Shown one piece after another: positions 40,863 to 50,516 of a stretch of 64,000 bases of DNA (its first letter is position 1; every line of letters begins with the position of its first letter). Both the position numbers and the translations under genes were made by a program. This stretch comes from an uncultured Glaciecola sp. (GTDB taxonomy: Bacteria > Pseudomonadota > Gammaproteobacteria > Enterobacterales > Alteromonadaceae): positions 62,001-126,000 of the forward strand of contig NZ_CALJHY010000001.1 of NCBI RefSeq assembly GCF_937770335.1, written 5' to 3'. Under the pieces are notes generated by a model that was given only the letters and a program-made list of their open reading frames with translations, was not told where the DNA came from and did no database searches.

Positions 40863-41975
40863 ATGCTAATTTTCCGATATTTATTGCGCGAAACATTCAA
40901 ATCGCAAATTGCTGTATTTTTAATACTCATGGCAATCTTCATTACACTTAAATTTGCAAGAATTTTAGGTGATGCTTCCGATGGTGATGTACCTGCCGAT
41001 TTAGTACTAGGTTTCATTACACTTTATAGCCCAGTTTTAGCCTCACTAGTACTGCCCATCAGCCTATTTTTAGGTGTTATGCTTGCGCACGGTCGCCTAT
41101 ATGTAGACAGTGAAATGACTGTTCTCAAAGCTTGCGGAGTAAGTGAATGGTACGTCACACGAGTCACGTTGCTGTTTGCAGTCATAATGGCAATAGTCAC
41201 CGCTGTTGTTACACTTTATCTCGCTCCTGCTGCAGCAGAAAAAGAATATCAATTACAAGAACAAGCCACGGCAGAATCAGGACTTGCGTCAGTCATGCCT
41301 GGCCGCTTTCAACAAACCGGAAATGATAAAGCGGTTATATTCGTTCATGATATTGATGCTGATAGCGACAGCTTGAAAAAAATATTCCTATCGCAGCGTA
41401 GTCAAGACGATAAACAAATCCAACTTATCTACGCTAAAACGGGCACCATCGAAACGAGTGAAATAGGCGAGCAGCAATTAGTGTTGTTTGATGGTAATCA
41501 ATATGAAGGTTCGAGCACCGAGCAAGCATTTCAAATAATTAATTTTGACGAATATCGAGTGACGATTGCACCAAAAGACCAAGAGCAAAAACGTCGAAAG
41601 CTAGTGGCATTGCCGACCTCGGAACTAATGAAATTGGATAATATTGAAGCTATTGCAGAGCTACAATGGCGAATTGCGATACCACTTTCGCTTCCATTTT
41701 TAGTACTGATAGCTGTTCCACTCAGTGCTGTTGACCCTAGACAAGGCCGTTTTGGTAAAATGTTTCCAGCGTTACTTCTGTATCTTGGTTATTTCTTGTT
41801 GCTACTTGCTAGTCGCCAAGTGCTTGAGGACGGGACATTACCGCCAGCGCTTGGCTTATGGTGGGTGCATATTGTGATGTTGCTTGTTGGCATGGCCTTG
41901 ATCGCCCGAGACCGCAAAACAGGTGTAATTCTACGTCAGCTACTTTTAAGGAGAAAAGATGTTTCGTCTTCTTGA
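40863..41975 (+). CDS. lptF: LPS export ABC transporter permease LptF
   Basis: Transmembrane half of LptB2FG. The 370-residue protein has six membrane helices, three at each end (about residues 12-120 and 270-360), around a periplasmic beta-jellyroll. It begins MLIFRYLLRETFKSQIAVF and has VLASLVLPISLFLGVMLAHGRLYVDSEMTVLKACGVS, the LptB-coupling region. Overlaps lptG by 17 bases, indicating coupled synthesis in equal amounts. Start ATG is 227 bases from the pepA start; promoters for both lie in the gap. Confidence 0.95.
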   Translation: MLIFRYLLRETFKSQIAVFLILMAIFITLKFARILGDASDGDVPADLVLGFITLYSPVLASLVLPISLFLGVMLAHGRLYVDSEMTVLKACGVSEWYVTRVTLLFAVIMAIVTAVVTLYLAPAAAEKEYQLQEQATAESGLASVMPGRFQQTGNDKAVIFVHDIDADSDSLKKIFLSQRSQDDKQIQLIYAKTGTIETSEIGEQQLVLFDGNQYEGSSTEQAFQIINFDEYRVTIAPKDQEQKRRKLVALPTSELMKLDNIEAIAELQWRIAIPLSLPFLVLIAVPLSAVDPRQGRFGKMFPALLLYLGYFLLLLASRQVLEDGTLPPALGLWWVHIVMLLVGMALIARDRKTGVILRQLLLRRKDVSSS

Positions 41976-43023
41976 TTTATATATAGCGCGCACTCTATTA
42001 GGAACAGTAACGGTAACATTGTCGGTGTTAGTCGGACTAAGCGCGCTTATCAAATTTGTTGAGCAATTACGTCGAGTAGGACAAGGCGACTACGATATGA
42101 CATTAGCTGCTTTATACGTGCTTTTGAGCCTGCCTAGAGACATCGAACAGTTCCTGCCCATGGCAACACTCCTCGGTGGTCTCATCGGTATGGGATTATT
42201 GGCACAAAACAGTGAGCTTGTTGTCATGCAAGCGTCAGGCCTGAGTCGTTGGAATATTATAAATTCTGCTATGAAGTCACTTATTATATTGATTATTGCA
42301 GTCATGATGCTAGGCGAATGGGTGACGCCGCGCAGCGAAGCAAAAGCGAAAGAGATTAGAACGCAAGCATTGTCCGGAGGTAGTCTGATTTTATCAGACG
42401 AGTTATTCTGGGCCAAAGATGGCAATGATTTCGTCAGCATTGGTGAGGTGCTCACGAGAGAAACATTGCGAGACATCACAGTGTATCAATTTAGCGCTGA
42501 ACTCGAATTAACCAATGTTTTAACAGCCGATGCAGGGCTCTTTAAGAATGACAATTGGGAGCTTAGGAACGTTACTTTACTGACGTTTTCCCCAACGAAA
42601 ATAGATAAATCACAAGCCAAAAGTCTGTCTTGGAATAGTACGTTAACACCTGATAAATTAGGTATTGTAGCGATAAAACCTGAGGCACTTTCTATTCAAG
42701 GTCTAGTTGGTTATGTTAAGTACTTAAACAACAGCGATCAAGATTCTGCGCGCTATGAACTCGCCTTCTGGCGAAAGATAACGCAGCCTATTTCAGTCGC
42801 AGTTATGCTATTAATGGCTTTGTCATTCATCTTTGGACCGCTTCGCAGCGTAACAATGGGTGCAAGAACGATAATGGGGGTAATGGTTGGATTTTTCTTC
42901 TTTATTGCAAACCAAGTTTTTGGCCAAATTAGTCTCGTGTTTCAATTACCCGCTTTTGTAGGAGCATTACTTCCTAGTATTGTTTTTGCAGGTATTGCAA
43001 TGACCTTATTGCGACGCCAATAA
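41959..43023 (+). CDS. lptG: LPS export ABC transporter permease LptG
   Basis: Partner permease of LptF in the LPS exporter. The 354-residue protein has the same six-helix/jellyroll plan, starting MFRLLDLYIARTLLGTV, with FLPMATLLGGLIGMGLLAQNSELVVMQASGLS as the coupling region. It overlaps lptF by 17 bases. The convergent RDD gene ends only eight bases beyond, with no visible terminator. Confidence 0.95.
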   Translation: MFRLLDLYIARTLLGTVTVTLSVLVGLSALIKFVEQLRRVGQGDYDMTLAALYVLLSLPRDIEQFLPMATLLGGLIGMGLLAQNSELVVMQASGLSRWNIINSAMKSLIILIIAVMMLGEWVTPRSEAKAKEIRTQALSGGSLILSDELFWAKDGNDFVSIGEVLTRETLRDITVYQFSAELELTNVLTADAGLFKNDNWELRNVTLLTFSPTKIDKSQAKSLSWNSTLTPDKLGIVAIKPEALSIQGLVGYVKYLNNSDQDSARYELAFWRKITQPISVAVMLLMALSFIFGPLRSVTMGARTIMGVMVGFFFFIANQVFGQISLVFQLPAFVGALLPSIVFAGIAMTLLRRQ

Positions 43024-43031
43024 GATTATCG

Positions 43032-43574
43032 TTACCAACTTTTATGGTCGTTTGCCTCTTTGGAAAGATACAGCACTTCAGTTTGCGCAACTCTATCTTG
43101 TAATGACTGCCTGTTCTTCACATCAAACAGTACCAAGAGCGTTCCTAAGCCTAAAAAAGACGTCACTAACCTAAGAAAAAGTCGAGCGTAACTGATATTT
43201 TCTTCGTCCTTTAAATTATAGATCTTAAGCCGCCAAGCACGCATTCCCAAGGTTTGACCGCCATGCTTCCAAAACCATAAAAAGAAGCCTGTAATCCAAA
43301 GCGCGACCCAAGCGTTGGCAATTAACTGAAGTGTGTGCGAGGACTGAAAATAATCCATATAATTTTCAAACCCACCATTCTTAAGCAATTGAGTTTCAAA
43401 CAGAATAAGCACCACGACTTGGAAAACTAACCCAGATAACATGCCCACTGCAGTAGCAACTAATGCATCGTATACCATGGCGGCTAAACGTCGAAAGAAA
43501 CCAGCACGTTGAAACGATTTATCGTTTTGTACTAAGTCTGGACTTTTTTGTGATGTAGATTTACTTTTTGCCAA
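43032..43574 (-). CDS. RDD family membrane protein
   Basis: A 180-residue integral membrane protein with the RDD signature: AGFFRRLAAMVYDALVATAVG at the first helix (Arg and Asp), then about two more helices around residues 50-70 and 90-110, and RAWRLKIYNLKDEENISYARLFLR. The N-terminus is a basic hydrophilic stretch. Function of the RDD family is mostly unknown; some relatives act in ion/H+ antiport. Convergent with lptG. Confidence 0.85.
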   Translation of the reverse strand: MAKSKSTSQKSPDLVQNDKSFQRAGFFRRLAAMVYDALVATAVGMLSGLVFQVVVLILFETQLLKNGGFENYMDYFQSSHTLQLIANAWVALWITGFFLWFWKHGGQTLGMRAWRLKIYNLKDEENISYARLFLRLVTSFLGLGTLLVLFDVKNRQSLQDRVAQTEVLYLSKEANDHKSW

Positions 43575-43712
43575 CGTTTACAGCCTCTAACAAATGAAAA
43601 CAACAGTATCTAATCTACGCATGTTATCACTGTTTAGACTCCTGAAAACATCTGCAAACATACTTTTATTGGCAAAATAGCTTATCTTTTATGCATAAGG
43701 CTAAAATAACAC

Positions 43713-43740
43713 TTGATACATGATCTTAGATAGATATAAT
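43713..43740 (+). promoter_or_regulatory. Promoter of tRNA-Leu
   Basis: TTGATA (43713-43718), 16-base spacer, consensus -10 TATAAT (43735-43740), placed 36 bases before the tRNA; a C/T-rich discriminator follows. Strong match for a sigma-70 promoter. Confidence 0.75.
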
Positions 43741-43776
43741 GCTCCTCCATTCGGCGCAAGTCGTTTGGCACTCTGT

Positions 43777-43863
43777 GCCAGAGTGGCGAAATTGGTAGAC
43801 GCAGCGGATTCAAAATCCGCCGGTAGTAATACTGTGCCGGTTCAAGTCCGGCCTCTGGTACCA
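43777..43863 (+). tRNA. tRNA-Leu (CAA anticodon)
   Basis: An 87-base class II tRNA with long variable arm. The acceptor arms GCCAGAG and CTCTGGT pair, the anticodon stem GCGGA/TCCGC encloses a loop TTCAAAA with CAA anticodon (reads UUG), the T arm contains GGTTCAAGTCC, and the 3' end ACCA is encoded. Followed by an intrinsic terminator at 43882. Confidence 0.96.
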
Positions 43864-43881
43864 TCTCTTTGAGAGACTCAA

Positions 43882-43909
43882 AACCTATTGATTATCAATA
43901 GGTTTTTTT
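43882..43909 (+). terminator. Intrinsic terminator of tRNA-Leu
   Basis: AACCTATTGA (43882-43891) and TCAATAGGTT (43895-43904) are perfect arms with a 3-base loop, followed directly by five further T. High-quality Rho-independent terminator. Confidence 0.9.
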
Positions 43910-44174
43910 GTATAAGCGAGGAAATATTTTTGTTCTCGTTAGGTATTTTGTCGGTGAGACACTCATAGCTGATTTTTTTAAATCAACATTACAGACTTAT
44001 AACAGAGCATTATTATTTTATGCACTGAATCTACTTCCAAGTATAAACGAGACAGACATCGCTTTTGCGCCCAAAACGTGACTCTCAATAAAACACCTAT
44101 GCTCAAAGCCAACTCACTCTGTGTTGACGATGTTGCTCTTGATGCAACATTCTATTCAGTTCCGTATTGAGTGC

Positions 44175-45260
44175 CTATTCTTGTTCACGGGATGGAAACT
44201 CTTTTATATACAAATCGTGCTTTGAATAAGGTATCTCAATTTTATTTGCTTTAAATTGGTGAAAAATCTGACAATTTAGAAGATCTATTAACCGGCCTTT
44301 TAACGCAGGCTGTTCAACCCATACCAGTAGTTCAAAGTCTAAAGCCGAACCACTAAAGCGCCGAAATCTAACTCGCGGTTCAGGATCTGCACAAACTAAC
44401 TCTTCTTTCGAAGCAATATCAATCAATACAGATCTAACCAAATCGATATCTGCATTATAAGATACGCCTATGGGAAGTCTGCATCGAGATTTCTCGAGTT
44501 TACCACCTGACTCATTGATTATCTTCGAGTTTCCCATTACCGAATTGGGAATTGTAATTTCAACATCATCTCTGGTTAACATGCGGGTGCTACGTATTCC
44601 TATGTGAGTAATTTCACCTCTATCTGTTGAATCTAAAATAACGTAATCGCCGACTTTGTATGGTGCATCGGCCATAATGAATACGCCCGAAAATAGATTA
44701 GCCAAGGTATCTTTTGCTGCAAATCCAACAGCGATACCGACAATACCGGCTGACGCCAGCCAAGCCGTCATGTCTACATCCCAGACCGAAAATATTAGGT
44801 ACACAGAAATAATAATAATAACAATATTAAGAATATTTTGAAAAAGCGGTAACGTTTTACTGTTTATTGCGCTGAAATGAATGGGATGAGAAGAAAACTG
44901 CTTTAATAAAACACTATTAGCTTTCAACAAAAAGACAGTCCAAATAACCACTCCTATTGACTTCAATGCTCCAGATTCAATGAAAAGAATACCCTGAGAT
45001 GGTTTAAGAGTAGTTAGTGCTATTGATAGTCCTAAAAAAAGAACACTGTAGTAAATCGGTGCTCGTAACAAGTCTAAAATATCAGTGCCTAAATTAATAT
45101 CGAAGCGCACAACTAACTTCTTTAAGCCTACAATAATAACCCGCTTAAAAAGTGTCGCTGCTATAACCGAAAGTAAGATCGCAATTGCTGCCTGGACAAT
45201 CGGATTGTCACCAAAGAATACTAAAATAGATGAGAGTGATGATTCGATTTGTACAAGCAT
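44175..45260 (-). CDS. Small-conductance mechanosensitive channel (MscS family)
   Basis: A 361-residue inner-membrane protein with about four N-terminal membrane segments, then the pore-lining helix region WLASAGIVGIAVGFAAKDTLANLFSGVFIMAD (glycine/alanine pattern of TM3), the beta domain starting APYKVGDYVILDSTDRGEITHIGIRSTRMLT, and a C-terminal alpha/beta domain. By family it opens on hypo-osmotic shock to release solutes. The N-terminal TM extension is longer than in E. coli MscS (286), placing it in a related group. No clear operon partner. Confidence 0.88.
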   Translation of the reverse strand: MLVQIESSLSSILVFFGDNPIVQAAIAILLSVIAATLFKRVIIVGLKKLVVRFDINLGTDILDLLRAPIYYSVLFLGLSIALTTLKPSQGILFIESGALKSIGVVIWTVFLLKANSVLLKQFSSHPIHFSAINSKTLPLFQNILNIVIIIISVYLIFSVWDVDMTAWLASAGIVGIAVGFAAKDTLANLFSGVFIMADAPYKVGDYVILDSTDRGEITHIGIRSTRMLTRDDVEITIPNSVMGNSKIINESGGKLEKSRCRLPIGVSYNADIDLVRSVLIDIASKEELVCADPEPRVRFRRFSGSALDFELLVWVEQPALKGRLIDLLNCQIFHQFKANKIEIPYSKHDLYIKEFPSREQE

Positions 45261-45511
45261 TTTGATTCGTCTTATCGGTAAATGGAGTGCGCTAAGTATA
45301 GTTCAATATTGGCTAGAAAGATTCATCACTATTAGTGGAATAGTAAACCTGACTTCTATATTGAAACTTTACATTTTAAGTTTCGTGTAACCAATTATTT
45401 CTATATTTATTAGACTGGGAATGGTCAAATTTACATACCTAAGCATATACAAAATTAGGGAACCCGAACATTTCGCGGTCATTCAGCTTTGTTGGCCCCT
45501 AATTAATCGTC

Positions 45512-46417
45512 CTAGCCTTTACCTTGTGTTCGAGTACGATGTGGTTTTGCGTTTTTTTCAATAAAATCAAAAACCAAATCTGCCACATCTTTCTTAGTTG
45601 CCGCCTCAATGCCCTCTAAACCAGGTGATGAGTTAACTTCCATTACTACTGGTCCACGAGATGAACGCAGCAGGTCAACACCGCACATGTTCAACCCCAT
45701 TATATTGGCTGCAGCCACTGCTGTAGCTCTTTCCTCTTTAGTAAGTTTGACCAAAACGGCGGAGCCTCCGCGATGTAAATTCGAGCGAAACTCACCTTCA
45801 GCTCCTTGCCGTTTCATTGCTGCAACTACTTTGTCACCCACAACAAAGCAACGAATATCTGCACCGCCGGCTTCTTTTATAAATTCTTGGATCAAAATAT
45901 TTGCATTCAGTCCCATAAATGCTTCGACAATCGCCTCTGCTGTTTTGGTTGTTTCTGCTAGTACGACACCAATCCCCTGAGTACCTTCAAGCAGTTTAAT
46001 AACACAAGGAGCGCCACCCACATTTTTGATTAAATCTTTTACGTTATCGGGTCTATTGGCAAACCCAGTTCTTGGTAAGCCAATTCCCTTTCTTGATAGC
46101 AATTGCATGGATCGCAACTTATCTCGAGATCTACTAATTGCTACAGATTCATTAATACTATAACTACCCGTCATTTCAAACTGTCTAACTACTGAGGTGC
46201 CATAAAATGATACAGAAGCCCCAATACGAGGAATAATAGCGTCATATTGTGGTAACTCTACCCCTTTCATTCGAACAGCCGGCCGGTTGCTCGTAATGTC
46301 CATATAACAATGCAAAGTATCAATAACATCAACTTCGTGACCTCGAGCCTCACCGGCCTCTTTTAAACGGCGGGTTGAATACAGTCTTTTATTTCTCGAT
46401 AGAATAGCTATTTTCAT
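45512..46417 (-). CDS. rimK: Ribosomal protein S6 glutamate ligase RimK
   Basis: ATP-grasp enzyme adding glutamates to the C-terminus of ribosomal protein S6 and making poly-alpha-glutamate. The 301-residue protein matches E. coli RimK (300): [21 protein letters not shown] at the N-terminus, [17 protein letters not shown] (ATP-grasp), [15 protein letters not shown] and the metal-binding [14 protein letters not shown]. It is a monocistron flanked by about 250 and 305 bases on either side. A partner such as a RimB-type protease is not seen. Confidence 0.94.
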   Translation of the reverse strand: MKIAILSRNKRLYSTRRLKEAGEARGHEVDVIDTLHCYMDITSNRPAVRMKGVELPQYDAIIPRIGASVSFYGTSVVRQFEMTGSYSINESVAISRSRDKLRSMQLLSRKGIGLPRTGFANRPDNVKDLIKNVGGAPCVIKLLEGTQGIGVVLAETTKTAEAIVEAFMGLNANILIQEFIKEAGGADIRCFVVGDKVVAAMKRQGAEGEFRSNLHRGGSAVLVKLTKEERATAVAAANIMGLNMCGVDLLRSSRGPVVMEVNSSPGLEGIEAATKKDVADLVFDFIEKNAKPHRTRTQGKG

Positions 46418-46722
46418 CTTTATTACCTTTAATTATCAGCATTTAAGAATTTTTCGAAACTGTATTATAGGATAATTCGGAAATAAACAAACCCTTAATA
46501 GTAGATAAATACGACTAAGTCGGTCTATTAAGTAGTCGTTTTTATGAGTTAACAAGGAGAAATGTAAGCAGCTATTAACAATCGCCTAGCTAATACCTTA
46601 GCAATTGTGTCTGAAGTGATTATTAAAGCGAGATATGAACTGACTCAATTTAAGATTTAATGCTGCTTTGTACACCTTGTTTTACCTGCTAAAATGCGGA
46701 CACAATTTAGCAGGGAACTAAT
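46418..46722. other. 305-bp divergent intergenic region, rimK and CNNM gene
   Basis: No ORF is evident. It holds an inverted repeat ACGACTA (46511-46517) and TAGTCGT (46533-46539) followed by a T run, near a small inner CGACT-A-AGTCG palindrome; a plus-strand terminator here would have no clear upstream gene. Near the right end, TTGTAC (46668-46673) and TAAAAT (46690-46695), 16 bases apart, are a possible promoter of the CNNM gene. Confidence 0.5.
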
Positions 46723-47769
46723 ATGGAAAGCATAATCAATTTGGGCACAGATATATTCATCTGGATAGGTATCTTGCTGTGTATTTGTCACAGCGCAGTC
46801 TTCTCAGGACTTAATTTAGCCTTTTTTAGCATGAGCCGCTTGAAGCTCGAAGTTGAAGTTAAACAAGGCAGCGAACCAGCCAAAAATATTCTAAAACTGC
46901 GCGAGGATGCCAACTTCCTGTTAGCAACCATATTGTGGGGTAACGTTTCAATAAACGTGTTGTTAACCCTACTCTCTGATTCTGTATTAGCCGGTGTTTC
47001 ATCCTTTTTGTTTTCTACTATCGTCATTACTTTTCTTGGGGAAATTATTCCACAGGCCTATTTTTCACGAAATGCATTGAAAATGGCTTCATTGCTAACA
47101 CCCGTTATTAGTTTTTATCAAAAAGTATTTTATATTGTTGCCAAACCAACGGCTATTATGTTGGACGGCTGGCTAGGTAAAGAGGGCATAACCTATTTTC
47201 GAGAAGAAGAACTTAAAGCTATTATAACTGCGCATGCAGAAGCCAACGAAGCTGAAGTAGTGCATGTTGAAGGGCTAGGCGCATTAAATTTCTTAGAAAT
47301 AGACAAAGTGTCGGTCATGGAAGAAGGTGAAGAGTTAGATCCTAAAAGTATTATTGAACTACCTTGTAAACTAGACTTACCCATCATTCCAAGCGCTGAT
47401 AGTGAGGAAGGAAAGGCATTCATAATTAAGGTGAATTCATCTGGCCACAAATGGGTAGTGTTGACTAACCAGAAACAAGCACCTCAGTTGGTCTTGGACG
47501 CCGACGGCTACCTGCGCTCATTGATGTTTAATAATACAGTTACGGATGGTTATCTATTTTGTCACCGTCCCGTTATTATTAGAGATAGAAACTGCACACT
47601 CGGCACGGCGATTAGTGAGTTGAAGCAAGCAGCAAACCTTGAAGAAGTATCTACCGACGTTTTGAATCATGATTTAGTTATATTATGGACAAGCACCGCC
47701 AAGAGAGTTATTACTGGAGCCGATGTATTAGGTAGATTATTGAAAGGTATTGGCCATGAAAATAGCTAA
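46723..47769 (+). CDS. CNNM/DUF21 transmembrane domain protein
   Basis: A 348-residue membrane protein with an N-terminal DUF21 (CNNM) transmembrane module: about four membrane segments, with FSGLNLAFFSMSRLKLEVEV, NFLLATILWGNVSINVLL and FLGEIIPQAYFSRNALKMA, all typical. In this family CBS domains usually follow; here the soluble C-terminal half (about 160-348) shows only weak CBS-like traces. Family members handle Mg2+ or Co2+ export (CorB/CorC type). The lack of a clear CBS pair makes a regulatory variation plausible. Good ribosome site AGCAGGGA. Confidence 0.85.
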   Translation: MESIINLGTDIFIWIGILLCICHSAVFSGLNLAFFSMSRLKLEVEVKQGSEPAKNILKLREDANFLLATILWGNVSINVLLTLLSDSVLAGVSSFLFSTIVITFLGEIIPQAYFSRNALKMASLLTPVISFYQKVFYIVAKPTAIMLDGWLGKEGITYFREEELKAIITAHAEANEAEVVHVEGLGALNFLEIDKVSVMEEGEELDPKSIIELPCKLDLPIIPSADSEEGKAFIIKVNSSGHKWVVLTNQKQAPQLVLDADGYLRSLMFNNTVTDGYLFCHRPVIIRDRNCTLGTAISELKQAANLEEVSTDVLNHDLVILWTSTAKRVITGADVLGRLLKGIGHENS

Positions 47770-47780
47770 TCAGTCCAACA

Positions 47781-47810
47781 CAAAATAGCCCGATAAACAT
47801 CGGGCTATAG
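47781..47810. terminator. Bidirectional intrinsic terminator
   Basis: TAGCCCGAT (47786-47794) and ATCGGGCTA (47799-47807) form a perfect nine-base stem with a four-base loop between the convergent CNNM and DUF2797 genes. On the minus strand it is followed by a short U run (TTTTG). Confidence 0.8.
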
Positions 47811-47831
47811 ACATTTCTTATTGCTTTGTAG

Positions 47832-48671
47832 CTACTGAATTTCAATATCTAAATAGTATCCAGCATATTTTCTAATATTAATGACCCTGTCGTTATCAAG
47901 TAAAAGATATTGCCCCTTAATACCCTTTAATTGCCCTTCAAACCCGAGCTCTTTGTCCAAATTTATAGATTTTATTTTTGTAGGATAAACCTCAACTGGA
48001 TAACCTATGTTAATAATATCTGACTCAATACCTGTTAAAGCCTGAATCCCAAATTGATTCTCTAATTCGGTCAATTGAGGAGCTGCATTTTTTAACAAGG
48101 TATCTTTTAATGCTATTAGGTCGATAGGTTCGGCTTCTCCTTGCAACATTTTGCGCCAATTAGTTTTATCTGCAATCTGTGCTTTTAATGCCGTTTCAAC
48201 TAAACCACTCATTAGCCTATTTTGAACACGCAAAATGGGAATTGCTTGAGACGCTCCCTGATCAATCCATCTAGATGAGACGCCGTCCGTGACAAACCGA
48301 GTAATTCCTACCTTTGCATTACCCGTGTTTGATAGGTAAACAAAATGCGACTGTAGACAATTCTTTTCGCCCCAAGACGGTTCGCGACACGTCCCTTGAT
48401 CGTAGTGGCATTTTTCGGGCTTTATTATGCATATATCGCACTGCGCTAATTTAGTTAAACAAGGATAACAATAGCCTTGGTTAAAGCTCTTCTTTGTTTT
48501 TCTGCCACAGTGAACACAGTTAATGGTGGCTTGATAGTTAACGGAAATATGTTTTCCAACAACGTCATTCATATTGATTGCAGTATCACCTACATTTAAT
48601 TGATACTGCGCCAAATTGGCCGCGTTTACATCTACGGACATCTTTTTAATATTGCCAGAAATTACAGTCAT
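47832..48671 (-). CDS. DUF2797 domain protein
   Basis: A 279-residue protein of unknown function when started at ATG 48671 (ribosome site AAGAG upstream); the frame is open to 48743 but the earlier part looks non-coding. It has a zinc-type cysteine cluster: CVHCGRKTKKSFNQGYCYPC then CDICI and several Cys/His, followed by KNCLQSHFVYLSNTGNAKVGITR, which resembles the GIY-YIG-type core seen in this family, and then an alpha/beta region. Role unknown; nucleic-acid association is plausible from the cysteine cluster. Confidence 0.82.
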   Translation of the reverse strand: MTVISGNIKKMSVDVNAANLAQYQLNVGDTAINMNDVVGKHISVNYQATINCVHCGRKTKKSFNQGYCYPCLTKLAQCDICIIKPEKCHYDQGTCREPSWGEKNCLQSHFVYLSNTGNAKVGITRFVTDGVSSRWIDQGASQAIPILRVQNRLMSGLVETALKAQIADKTNWRKMLQGEAEPIDLIALKDTLLKNAAPQLTELENQFGIQALTGIESDIINIGYPVEVYPTKIKSINLDKELGFEGQLKGIKGQYLLLDNDRVINIRKYAGYYLDIEIQ

Positions 48672-48768
48672 ACTACTCTTAATAAAAACCTCTATGCGGC
48701 AATGATAATGTGATCTGGTTTGGCTTACAAATAACACGCTCAAATAATCACTAATATGGCTATTTATC

Positions 48769-48993
48769 TTAATAAAAACGGCTTTTTAGCGTGCCGTGGT
48801 AACACTGGCTATCGTATTGAGTACCTTGAACCAATAAAGTACATTCAACAGACAGCGATAAAGACGATGTAGGCCAAAATAAAGTCGAGAATTGCACCTC
48901 GTTCATGTATGTTCTTATTGCATATTGCATTAATGTTAATTCAATCAGGTTATTCCACTCTGTTAGTCGCTTTGCAGATAGAGTTGTCACCAC
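48769..48993 (-). CDS. Doubtful small ORF (74 codons)
   Basis: Open frame with GTG start, no convincing ribosome site, and no recognised domain. The composition (SLSLSVECTLLVQGTQYD and a basic C-terminus) is not unlike a real gene, but I have no homology. It lies in the 390-base region between the DUF2797 gene and the divergent decarboxylase. Listed only so the gap is not left silent. Confidence 0.2.
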   Translation of the reverse strand: MVTTLSAKRLTEWNNLIELTLMQYAIRTYMNEVQFSTLFWPTSSLSLSVECTLLVQGTQYDSQCYHGTLKSRFY

Positions 48994-49061
48994 GGTGTTT
49001 TAGCTTAACTATGGTATTTTAGTTTTTTTAATTCTACCGCTTCAACCTGTATGGATAAAAT

Positions 49062-50426
49062 ATGTCGAATAATGATCCTAGTAATATTAATCAATTGTTA
49101 GAGATGGCCAAAGTTGAATCTATTAACTATTTAATGGATGTCGACAGCTTTCCAGTTTTTCCGACAAACAATGCGTTAAAGTTGCTACAACTATTCGATG
49201 AAGAAATTCCAACTAAGCAAAATGACCCAATAGATACACTAAAAAAGCTCGCGGCAATAGGCTCAAAAACAACAGTTAACCAAAGCGGTAGCAGATATTT
49301 CGGATTTGTTAATGGTGGCATTCTTCCTATTGGCATTGCGTCACGTTGGTTAGCGGATACTTGGGATCAAAATGCAGCATTGGAGGTAATGTCTCCTATA
49401 TCTGCGAAACTAGAGCAAGTTTGTGAACAGTGGATAATAGAGTTACTGAATTTACCCAATACAACAAAAATGGGATTGGTAGGCGGCACCTCTGTTGCGA
49501 CATTATGTGGGTTAGCCGCTGCCAGAAATCATCAATATAAAAAAATGAATTGGGACGTGAATGAAAATGGACTCATTGGGGCACCCAAGCTACGCATAAT
49601 AATGGGCGACCAAACTCATGGAACAGTGAGTAAAATGGTTAAACTATTAGGCTTTGGGGCAAAGTCTATAGAGATAGTACCGTCAGATGATCAAGGTCGT
49701 ATGATAGTCGATCGCCTGCCCGTTATCGACGAGTCGTGTATTCTTATTTTGCAGGCGGGAAATGTTTGCTCTGGTTCCTTTGATGATTTTAATGCTATTT
49801 GTAGGATAGCCAATATGCTCGGCGCTTGGACACACATTGATGGCGCATTCGGTCTTTGGGCTCAGGCCTCTGAGCAACTGAAGCATTTAACATTGGGAAT
49901 GGAGTTAGCTGACTCATGGTCTGTAGATGGGCATAAAACCTTAAATACGCCTTATGATTGTGGCGTTATATTATGCAAGCATCCAACGGCGATTACTGAA
50001 GCATTGCATCAGCAAGGTAGCTATATCGAACTCGGTAAAAGCAGAGACAATATGATCTATACCCCTGATATGTCACGACGCGCGCGTGGCATTGACCTTT
50101 GGGCTTGTTTACATCACTTGGGTAAAGAAGGCCTTGCATCATTACTTAATAGACTGCACGAAGGCGCTCGGTACTTAGCTAAGCACTTACAGGAAATGGG
50201 TTATGTTATAGAAAACGATATTCATTTTAATCAAGTTATTGTTTATGCTGGTAATGAAACGTCAACCAGACAAGTATTAAAGAAATTGCAATCTAGCGGT
50301 GTTATTTGGTGTGGGAGTGCCACTTGGAAAGGGAAATTTATTATACGACTCAGCGTCTGCTCATGGCAAACTAATGAGCATGATCTCGCAAAGGCAATTG
50401 AGGAGTTTAGAAAAGCATTAAGGTAA
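49062..50426 (+). CDS. Pyridoxal-phosphate-dependent group II decarboxylase family protein
   Basis: A 454-residue PLP enzyme of the aromatic-L-amino-acid/glutamate decarboxylase family. Recognisable features: the N-terminal FGFVNGGILPIGIASRW, the cofactor-pocket GLVGGTSVATLCGLAAARNHQY, the THIDGAFGLWAQAS aspartate region and the Schiff-base lysine in WSVDGHKTLNTPYDCG (Lys292). The substrate is not evident. No amino-acid transporter or kinase genes are next to it. It lies beside the rRNA operon (convergent) and could be an acquired metabolic gene. Confidence 0.87.
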   Translation: MSNNDPSNINQLLEMAKVESINYLMDVDSFPVFPTNNALKLLQLFDEEIPTKQNDPIDTLKKLAAIGSKTTVNQSGSRYFGFVNGGILPIGIASRWLADTWDQNAALEVMSPISAKLEQVCEQWIIELLNLPNTTKMGLVGGTSVATLCGLAAARNHQYKKMNWDVNENGLIGAPKLRIIMGDQTHGTVSKMVKLLGFGAKSIEIVPSDDQGRMIVDRLPVIDESCILILQAGNVCSGSFDDFNAICRIANMLGAWTHIDGAFGLWAQASEQLKHLTLGMELADSWSVDGHKTLNTPYDCGVILCKHPTAITEALHQQGSYIELGKSRDNMIYTPDMSRRARGIDLWACLHHLGKEGLASLLNRLHEGARYLAKHLQEMGYVIENDIHFNQVIVYAGNETSTRQVLKKLQSSGVIWCGSATWKGKFIIRLSVCSWQTNEHDLAKAIEEFRKALR

Positions 50427-50481
50427 ACGGAATGACACTGGTAGAATTTTTCTCATTACGACAAGTTAAGCGTCTAGAAAG

Positions 50482-50506
50482 AAAAAACCCGTCACGAGGA
50501 CGGGTT
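50482..50506 (-). terminator. Intrinsic terminator of the rRNA operon
   Basis: On the minus strand, AACCCGTC pairs with GACGGGTT (positions 50499-50506 and 50486-50493) with a five-base loop, followed by a run of six T (50482-50487, partly overlapping the stem). It ends the 16S-23S-5S transcript just past 5S. Confidence 0.9.
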
Positions 50507-50516
50507 CTTAAATGGG

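Noticed and set aside
43682-43864. 60-codon minus-strand ORF over the tRNA-Leu gene
   Set aside because: It is the antisense of a well-formed tRNA; such frames are a common artefact.
46555-46567. Ribosome-site-like AAGGAG followed by ATGTAA
   Set aside because: The spacer is too short and the start is followed at once by a stop; chance match.
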